A DNA stretch of 39,114 bases, from contig QBMS01000027.1 of NCBI GenBank assembly GCA_003249095.1, positions 1-39,114 on the forward strand, written 5' to 3'. The notes beneath the pieces are model-generated. The model saw only the letters and a list, made by a program, of their open reading frames with translations, was not told the DNA's origin and did not search any database. Numbering within the stretch: position 1 is the first letter of the stretch; every line of letters begins with the position of its first letter. Shown here piece by piece: positions 34,121 through 39,114 of this stretch. This DNA comes from Snowella sp. (GTDB lineage: Bacteria > Cyanobacteriota > Cyanobacteriia > Cyanobacteriales > Microcystaceae). The position numbers were made by a program, and so were the translations under genes.

Positions 34121-34996
34121 TTAGGATTTGGCGGAAAAAAAGAGCATAGGAAACCAGCTCCGCTCTAACAGATTTTCTGCGGTACTAGAGACTGTCCACT
34201 CTAAGAAGTTACCGCGATAGTTAGAGGTTGCGATCGCAGAAACATCAAAATCAACCGCGAGTTTTAAGACTTCACTGATCGGGTTGCCCTGACAAACTTG
34301 AGTATGAACCGAAATACTGAGTTTTTCTAACTCCTGCTTGACCTCCTCTAACTTTCTTTGAGCCTCTTCTAAACGGTATTGGGTAAGTTCTACCTGCCTT
34401 CCACCATCATCCACAACCCAAATCAACAAACATTCTTGAAACACATTTTCAGAGCGATTTAAAGCGTATTGCTTGAGTTGTTGTACTAAATATTTTGAGG
34501 CAGCACTATCATCGTAGGGGATCAACAGATAACGAAATAGATGTTGACAACGCAGGGACAATTCTTCATTGGTATAGGTCGAAATCAACTGGGGACGTAA
34601 AATCATCAAGGGAATTTTCGTCGTCTTAGACAATTCCAAGGTATGGCTCCCCCAAAATTTTGCTTCTAAATTACTTTTTAGAGGCGTTCCCAAAAGGATC
34701 ACATCAATGGCATAGGTCTGAACCAGTTTTAAAATTGTGTCGAGGTAGCGGACAGTGGTAACTTCAGTTTTTACTTCAATACCATCAGGAATTTCTTTCA
34801 GGATAGACGCGAAATATTTTTCAGCTTCAATCACCTTTTGTTCATCGACGCGGGCAACTCTTTCATCTTCCCAAACAGAAACAGTGTGTAAAAAGATGAG
34901 CCGTTTAAAACCACCTTTAGCTAAATCGGGGATAAAATTGACTAAACGCTGCAATCCATCATTAAAGTCCGTACAGATGAGACAGTGTTGAAACAT
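34121..34996 (-). CDS. Tandem universal stress protein (UspA family)
   Basis: A 291-residue protein with two UspA domains, about 1-145 and 155-291. The first has LICTDFNDGLQRLVNF and the second YLLIPYDDSAASKYLVQQL. The usual ATP-binding G-x2-G-x9-G(S/T) motif is not clear in either half, so nucleotide binding may be lost. No membrane segments are present. The gene is transcribed alone, with a 239-base gap before the nblA operon in which I see no gene. Confidence 0.8.
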   Translation of the reverse strand: MFQHCLICTDFNDGLQRLVNFIPDLAKGGFKRLIFLHTVSVWEDERVARVDEQKVIEAEKYFASILKEIPDGIEVKTEVTTVRYLDTILKLVQTYAIDVILLGTPLKSNLEAKFWGSHTLELSKTTKIPLMILRPQLISTYTNEELSLRCQHLFRYLLIPYDDSAASKYLVQQLKQYALNRSENVFQECLLIWVVDDGGRQVELTQYRLEEAQRKLEEVKQELEKLSISVHTQVCQGNPISEVLKLAVDFDVSAIATSNYRGNFLEWTVSSTAENLLERSWFPMLFFSAKS

Positions 34997-35235
34997 GACA
35001 TTAAAAAACCCATAATAACTCCCTTTCTATTATATCTACTCCCCAAGACGAACCGATTCCCATCTTTGTTGATTCGCGATCGCCTTTTTTCTCTAGCGTC
35101 ATCAATGATGGTTAACCAACAAAAAATCTAAAAGAAAGGGCGATACCCCCGCACCCCCTGTCACTCTTCTGTCTGGTACTAACGAATTAAGAAGCTTGAC
35201 AGGAGATGGAGATAGTCCGTATTCTTTAGTATTCA

Positions 35236-35415
35236 TTAAATAGGTGCCTTTCTCATTAAGTCGCGGATTAAATTATCGCGCACCATTAACTGCTGCATGG
35301 CATCCAATAAATGACCGATAACTGCATCGTGATCCAAGTCGTGGAACTCTTGCTGTAAACATTGGAGCTGAAATTGCTGCTCCAGGGACAATTCAAATGA
35401 TTTCGCATTCATCAT
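35236..35415 (-). CDS. nblA: NblA-family phycobilisome degradation protein (second gene)
   Basis: A 59-residue protein from the ATG at 35415 (AGGAG site 8 bases upstream). It has the NblA layout: SFELSLEQQFQLQCLQQE near the start and LMVRDNLIRDLM at the end. NblA proteins bind phycobiliproteins and direct them to Clp protease under nutrient stress. The middle is less conserved than in the upstream paralogue (FHDLDHDAVIGHLLDAM). It lies 12 bases after the other nblA gene, so the two share a transcript. Confidence 0.8.
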   Translation of the reverse strand: MMNAKSFELSLEQQFQLQCLQQEFHDLDHDAVIGHLLDAMQQLMVRDNLIRDLMRKAPI

Positions 35416-35427
35416 GGCGGTATCTCC

Positions 35428-35616
35428 TTACAATAGTGGCTCTAAAGGGCATTGGGTCATTAAATTTCGCATGACATTGGTTTTAATCATCAACAGACGA
35501 GAAGCTTGCAACAGAAGTTCAAGAGCTTGTTCCCGACTCATCTGTAAAGCCGCATCACGCATTTGTCGAATTTCAAATTGTTGCTCCAAGGTCAGATCGA
35601 ACGAAGTAGATTCCAT
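35428..35616 (-). CDS. nblA: NblA-family phycobilisome degradation protein (first gene)
   Basis: A 62-residue protein matching NblA: FDLTLEQQFEIRQMRDAALQMSREQALELLLQ, then LLMIKTNVMRNLM. The AGGAG site is about 9 bases upstream of the ATG at 35616. The promoter in front has a perfect -10 (TATAAT) and an HLR1 site for RpaB. As an adaptor, NblA would mark phycobilisome rods for breakdown. It heads a two-gene operon with the gene at 35236-35415. The usual KDNL near the C-terminus is KTNV here, so this member may bind differently. Confidence 0.8.
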   Translation of the reverse strand: MESTSFDLTLEQQFEIRQMRDAALQMSREQALELLLQASRLLMIKTNVMRNLMTQCPLEPLL

Positions 35617-35637
35617 TTAAAACAGTCTCCTTACTTG

Positions 35638-35655
35638 AATGTAACTGAATGTAAC
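35638..35655 (-). promoter_or_regulatory. HLR1 site (RpaB binding) at the nblA promoter
   Basis: On the minus strand GTTACATT-CA-GTTACATT is a perfect direct repeat matching the HLR1 consensus (G/T)TTACA(T/A)(T/A)NN(G/T)TTACA(T/A)(T/A). It lies 2 bases downstream of the -10 and covers the predicted transcription start, a position expected for repression. Confidence 0.8.
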
Positions 35656-35657
35656 AC

Positions 35658-35663
35658 ATTATA
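35658..35663 (-). promoter_or_regulatory. Promoter -10 of the nblA operon
   Basis: TATAAT on the minus strand is a consensus -10, about 42 bases before the first nblA ATG. No good -35 is seen at the normal spacing (the hexamer is CGATCA). Confidence 0.6.
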
Positions 35664-35769
35664 ACAAAAGTTTGACAGGGTGATCGATTCGTGTTTTCAG
35701 ACTCCTTGGTGGGGATAGGGGTTCCCGCTCAAGGGTTTCTTCCTTAGATTCCCGTTGAGGCAAAGAGCA

Positions 35770-35922
35770 ATGCACATGGCATCTGTTTTAACAAGTCTTT
35801 TTAAGAAAAAATGCTCAACACGAACAAAACGTCTGAGTAAATATACTTATTTATCCTGGCGGTTGGATGAAAATTTAGAAATTTCTACCAATTATTTGAC
35901 GAATGGGATAAACCATCTGTAA
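35770..35922 (+). CDS. Possible small protein of 50 residues
   Basis: A 50-codon frame starts at the ATG at 35770 (a second ATG is two codons later) with a GAGG about 9 bases upstream. The sequence is basic at first (SLFKKKCSTRTKRLSKY), then reads YLSWRLDENLEISTN. No family is recognised. It occupies part of the 594-base gap between nblA and the RRM gene, which otherwise shows nothing beyond the nblA promoter. It may be chance. Confidence 0.3.
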   Translation: MHMASVLTSLFKKKCSTRTKRLSKYTYLSWRLDENLEISTNYLTNGINHL

Positions 35923-36210
35923 TAATCTAATAAGGCATCAAAATAGTAGAGTTATTTTAGGCAGGGAGGATAGAGAATCCAAGTCTGATCTAAAACGAAT
36001 TCTCACTAATTTGTATTGTTAGAGGAATGTGTATTTTGACGGCAAGAGCCGCTATCACTAAAAATCGTGACCCTTGGGGAAATGAAGAAGTGCGTCTAGG
36101 CGAGATAAATACTGGCTTAGCCCTTCTTTTTCTGTGGGCAGGAATTTCCTTTGAATTAATCCCATCAAGTTTTTTACTCATTTTTAATATCTTTGGAGGT
36201 ATCTAAGATT

Positions 36211-36702
36211 ATGTCCATTCGCTTATATGTCGGCAATTTGCCCAAGGAACCCATTGAACGGGAAGCATTGCAAGAGATTTTTGCAGAGGCTAATGCGGTT
36301 GTTTCGACCAAGGTGATCAAGGATCGCAAAACGGGAAAATGTCGGGGCTTTGCCTTTGTCACCGTTTCCACCGATGAAGCGGCTGATGAATTTATTGAAA
36401 AATACAATGGTCAGTCCTTTATGGATAGCCCCCTCAAAATTGAAAAAGCTCTTCCTCGTGCTAAGGGTGAAGAAAAAGAGGGTGGTGAAGGAGACGGTGC
36501 AAATGCGATCGCAGAAGCCCCAGAAATCGCGGTTGCGGCTCCCGTTAAAACAGGCGGGGCTAAAAAATCTAACAAAAAACGGGGTGGACGGACTCAAACG
36601 ACGAGTAGCAGTAACGCTTCCAATGACGGAATTCAACCCGATCCGCGTTGGGCTGATCAATTGGCACAACTCAAGGAAATGTTGGCCGCAGCCAATAGCT
36701 AG
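36211..36702 (+). CDS. RNA-binding protein with RRM domain
   Basis: A 163-residue protein from the ATG at 36211 (GGAGGT 10 bases upstream). The RRM (about residues 1-80) has RNP2 LYVGNL and RNP1 KCRGFAFV. The C-terminal half is not the short glycine-rich tail of cyanobacterial cold-induced Rbp proteins. It is a charged and Ala-rich region with a KKSNKKRGGR basic patch, ending in a helix (RWADQLAQLKEMLAAA). It probably binds mRNA in the cytoplasm. The long upstream leader may matter for control, but I see no element in it. Confidence 0.88.
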   Translation: MSIRLYVGNLPKEPIEREALQEIFAEANAVVSTKVIKDRKTGKCRGFAFVTVSTDEAADEFIEKYNGQSFMDSPLKIEKALPRAKGEEKEGGEGDGANAIAEAPEIAVAAPVKTGGAKKSNKKRGGRTQTTSSSNASNDGIQPDPRWADQLAQLKEMLAAANS

Positions 36703-36881
36703 GTGTTGAGTTATTTATTTTGCTCTAACCAATCCTAGAAAAAAGTTGATGGTAAACATTAACCAGAATTAGTGGAGTGTCTGGTGTCTTTTTGTTGCGC
36801 TACTCTTTGCGCTGGCTGAACGGCGTTGGGAGATTGGTGAAGCCTATATAAACAAAACAGTTAAAACAATGAGGTTAAAAA

Positions 36882-37592
36882 ATGACGGAAATAACTGATC
36901 CAGTTGTATTGATGAAGCAGGAAGTGGGTAAAGCTGCCGCTAATCGGGTGCAATCTAATTCTATTGTCGGATTAGGAACGGGTTCTACAACGGCTTTTGC
37001 TCTGCAATATATCGGTGAACGATTACAAAAGGGGGAATTAACCAATGTCGTGGGAGTTCCTACTTCCTTTCAGGCGGAAGTGTTGGCCCGCCAGTATGGG
37101 ATTCCTTTGACGACTTTGGATGTTATTGATCATATTGATATCGCGATCGATGGTGCGGATGAAGTTGATCCTCAGAAAAATTTAATCAAGGGGGGCGGAG
37201 CGGCCCATACTCGTGAAAAGATTGTCGATGCCTTGGCTGATTTCTTTTTGGTGGTTGTCGATAGCGGTAAGTTAGTTGAAAAATTAGGTTCAACTTTTTT
37301 ATTACCCGTTGAAGTGATTCCGATGGCAGTTCATCCTGTGATGCGGGCTTTAACAAAATTAGGGGGTACGCCAGAATTGCGGATGGGAATCAGAAAAGCA
37401 GGCCCCGTTGTGACGGATCAGGGAAATTTGGTCATTGATGTCAAGTTTGAGGCGATCGCGAATCCTGCGGAATTAGAAAAAACGATTAATAATCTACCAG
37501 GGGTCTTAGAGAATGGATTGTTTGTCGGAGTGACAGATTTAGTATTAGTCGGCGAAATCATTGACGGTAAGCCCTCCGTTCGTGAATTTTAA
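36882..37592 (+). CDS. rpiA: Ribose-5-phosphate isomerase A
   Basis: A 236-residue enzyme converting ribulose-5-phosphate to ribose-5-phosphate in the Calvin and pentose phosphate pathways. Signature segments are [33 protein letters not shown] and VDSGKL. The catalytic Glu of HTREK and Asp of DGADE are present. The length is normal. A hairpin terminator follows the stop, and an AATGAGG ribosome site precedes the ATG. Confidence 0.97.
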   Translation: MTEITDPVVLMKQEVGKAAANRVQSNSIVGLGTGSTTAFALQYIGERLQKGELTNVVGVPTSFQAEVLARQYGIPLTTLDVIDHIDIAIDGADEVDPQKNLIKGGGAAHTREKIVDALADFFLVVVDSGKLVEKLGSTFLLPVEVIPMAVHPVMRALTKLGGTPELRMGIRKAGPVVTDQGNLVIDVKFEAIANPAELEKTINNLPGVLENGLFVGVTDLVLVGEIIDGKPSVREF

Positions 37593-37620
37593 GAATCCTT
37601 TTGTCAAAAATAAACACGAT

Positions 37621-37666
37621 GTCGCCTCCGTCCCTTGCTCTAAATTTTGGGACGTGCGACTTTTTT
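37621..37666 (+). terminator. Rho-independent terminator after rpiA
   Basis: GTCGC and GTCCC pair with GGGAC (37649-37653) and GCGAC (37656-37660), with an internal bulge. Six T residues follow immediately at 37661-37666. It lies 28 bases after the rpiA stop. Confidence 0.75.
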
Positions 37667-37771
37667 ACATTTATTTTTACGGCTATGTCAGAGTTGGGGG
37701 TGATGTTCCAAATCTGTTGATCCTATTTTTAAAACGCTCTCTGTCTATTTCACAATTTTCTCTTTCACAAT

Positions 37772-38746
37772 TTAATGAATACTATCAACAGGCGGCAATA
37801 AACGGATCGTGCCTCCATAGTTTTCGTCATCGGTTCCGATAAAAATTTCTGGTTGCTGATTTGGGGTCGGACGAAGGGCTAAACTTTCGACTTTGAACCC
37901 GTCAATCTCGGCGATCGCGTGATTTTCTGGAACCAGGTTTATCTGAGGTAAATTAGTCTGGTCTAATTCAACTTTGCCGATTTTCCAGACAGAACTTTTA
38001 AAGGGGCCATTGTCTTGATTGGGGTCAAAGGCTGAGGCAATATAAATAGTTCCTGACGCATCGATCGCGAGGTCAGAAATCTGGCGAATATGGGGAGTTG
38101 GATCGGCTGTACTAAATCTAGTGGCGTGGCAATCACCAATGCTAAAAGGTTCTACGGAAAGAGTTGTCCAACAAATATTGGTACTCGGTTGAGCGGCTCC
38201 CCTTTCTGCATAGAAGAAATAGAATTGATTATTTAATTTTGTCGTGGCGATCGCTTCTATATTAATAATATTTTGGGGCCAATTTGTAATGGCGATCGGC
38301 TTTAAATCTGAGTTTTCAAATTTCATTAAAAATAAACGACCCTGATGTTTTTGATAATTGCTACTTTCGGCTAGGATAAATAAATTAGTGTCGGGAATGG
38401 GGGTAATGCTTTCCAAATCCATTGCGATTCCCCCAACAGATTCCCAGTCAATGGTCAGGGGTTGCCATGACAGACCTTTGGCGGATTGGGGTAGAGTAAT
38501 TAGGCTAACTCTGGGTTGATTAGAATCTAAATTTTTACTGTCATGAACGGCTAAAAATTGGTCTTCTGTTAACCAGGCTAAACCACTGAGATCAGGTAAG
38601 GTTTTTCCCATTTCTACATTTGTTACTGTTTGGGAAAAAGACGGAAAAGCAAAAATTTTTATCTGGAATGCAATAACCATTAAAACCACAATAAATCTAA
38701 TCATAAAATACTGAATTTTGTTTTTTAACATACGATTTTTTATCAT
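37772..38746 (-). CDS. Secreted beta-propeller-like protein (esterase-like/SdiA-regulated type)
   Basis: This 324-residue protein has an N-terminal signal peptide (about 14-39, ending FSQ). The body is strand-rich: KTLPDLSGLAWLTEDQFLAVHD, GIAMDLESITPIPDTNLFILAE and ISDLAIDASGTIYIASAFD. The repeated 'acidic residue then aliphatic, then E/D at strand ends' pattern fits phytase-like or SdiA-regulated beta-propellers that bind Ca2+ and a phosphoester or lactone. The catalytic role is not shown. A second in-frame ATG at 38731 is possible. It converges on rpiA. Confidence 0.65.
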   Translation of the reverse strand: MIKNRMLKNKIQYFMIRFIVVLMVIAFQIKIFAFPSFSQTVTNVEMGKTLPDLSGLAWLTEDQFLAVHDSKNLDSNQPRVSLITLPQSAKGLSWQPLTIDWESVGGIAMDLESITPIPDTNLFILAESSNYQKHQGRLFLMKFENSDLKPIAITNWPQNIINIEAIATTKLNNQFYFFYAERGAAQPSTNICWTTLSVEPFSIGDCHATRFSTADPTPHIRQISDLAIDASGTIYIASAFDPNQDNGPFKSSVWKIGKVELDQTNLPQINLVPENHAIAEIDGFKVESLALRPTPNQQPEIFIGTDDENYGGTIRLLPPVDSIH

Positions 38747-39114
38747 GGTTAATCAAAAAAATTAGATGATCTTTACGATTTCATAAAAACTATCATTCTA
38801 GGTAATGGTTTGTCGCACTTAGCCATTAAAAACTGATAAATCAGGTGATCGTAGGATAATATATTACGAGGTCAATTTAAAGTTAGAAATTACGCCATTT
38901 TCATAGCAGATTTTTTTTGCATAAGTAAAATTACTGAAATAACCTTAAGATTTGCGATCGCGACTTGTCCCAATGGACTTAATTCCAGAATACAAAAAGG
39001 CGGAATATTTAAAAGTTGGCTAAAGTAGTGCATATTCGGAAATCAGGCTTTAATATTGTATTGGGGTTTTTCATGATTCCACGTCCATAAATCACGCTCC
39101 CTATTGTTCTATTG
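38747..39114. other. Right-end intergenic sequence
   Basis: This is 368 bases of AT-rich sequence with one HIP1 site near 38955. Only trivial short frames (16 codons or fewer) are visible. No gene, RNA or repeat that I can support. Confidence 0.4.

Noticed and set aside
35641-35654. NtcA box at the nblA promoter
   Set aside because: GTA-N8-TAA is one base off the consensus and is fully explained by the HLR1 direct repeat.
35990-36181. Minus-strand frame of 63 residues between nblA and the RRM gene
   Set aside because: Basic, low-complexity translation without a ribosome site or recognisable pattern; it lies in the RRM gene leader.
39072-39089. ATG near the right edge as the start of a gene leaving the window
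   Set aside because: It stops after five codons in frame.
1-39114. CRISPR arrays, tRNA or rRNA genes
   Set aside because: No regularly spaced direct repeats of CRISPR type, and no cloverleaf or rRNA-like stretch was recognised by eye; a covariance-model scan would be needed to exclude a tRNA.

Overview
The window is a cyanobacterial chromosome segment. It is full of the HIP1 octamer GCGATCGC. It also carries genes typical of cyanobacteria: a DnaE N-terminal half ending in a split intein, a PanC-Cmk fusion, a CpcF-like phycobilin lyase subunit, NblA proteins, and DUF4327 and DUF2256 proteins. AT-rich coding and gene content suggest a unicellular or colonial chroococcalean type, but the species cannot be fixed from the sequence. 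No rRNA, tRNA or CRISPR array was recognised.

Bases 1-7174 form an accessory 'conflict' island. A truncated IS-type zinc-finger protein runs off the left edge. Next come the C-terminal third of a type I restriction subunit (hsdR, decayed), a start-less remnant resembling a polymorphic-toxin tail with a possible immunity gene, and a VapBC module. Then come hsdM, a REP-associated tyrosine transposase between two identical 28-base palindromes, hsdS, a second VapBC module, and a 105-base second copy of the hsdS 3' end. The methylase and specificity genes look intact, but the restriction subunit here does not.

Bases 7175-14765 hold a membrane-anchored hendecad coiled-coil protein, a secreted FKBP isomerase, two phasin-like proteins around a Cys-rich conserved protein, a solute-binding protein, and the dnaE N-terminal half. 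The dnaE gene carries an internal 400-residue LAGLIDADG intein as well as the terminal split intein. The C-terminal half of dnaE is not in this window.

Bases 14759-24679 hold a cobalt/nickel ECF transporter operon (cbiM, PDGLE/CbiN-like, cbiQ, cbiO; minus strand) and a PmbA/TldE-like gene. They also hold a coupled monooxygenase-like gene and cpcF, a dienelactone hydrolase with a DUF2256 partner, a DUF4327 gene, a pheophytinase-like hydrolase, a small membrane protein, and the panC-cmk fusion.

Bases 24680-39114 begin with a decayed nucleotidyltransferase pair, an acidic lipoprotein, corA, and an atypical OmpR-family regulator. That regulator sits behind a textbook NtcA class II promoter. They continue with bolA and grxD, a TPR protein, an LpxB-related glycosyltransferase-like protein, an FkbM methyltransferase and a Wzy/ligase-like protein. 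The end of the window has a tandem universal stress protein, a two-gene nblA operon with a perfect RpaB (HLR1) site across its promoter, an RRM protein, rpiA, and a secreted beta-propeller-like protein.

The most notable points are the hsdM-RAYT-hsdS arrangement with its palindromes, the duplicated hsdS tail around vapBC, the double intein in dnaE, and the NtcA and HLR1 sites in front of genes linked to nutrient stress and phycobilisome turnover.
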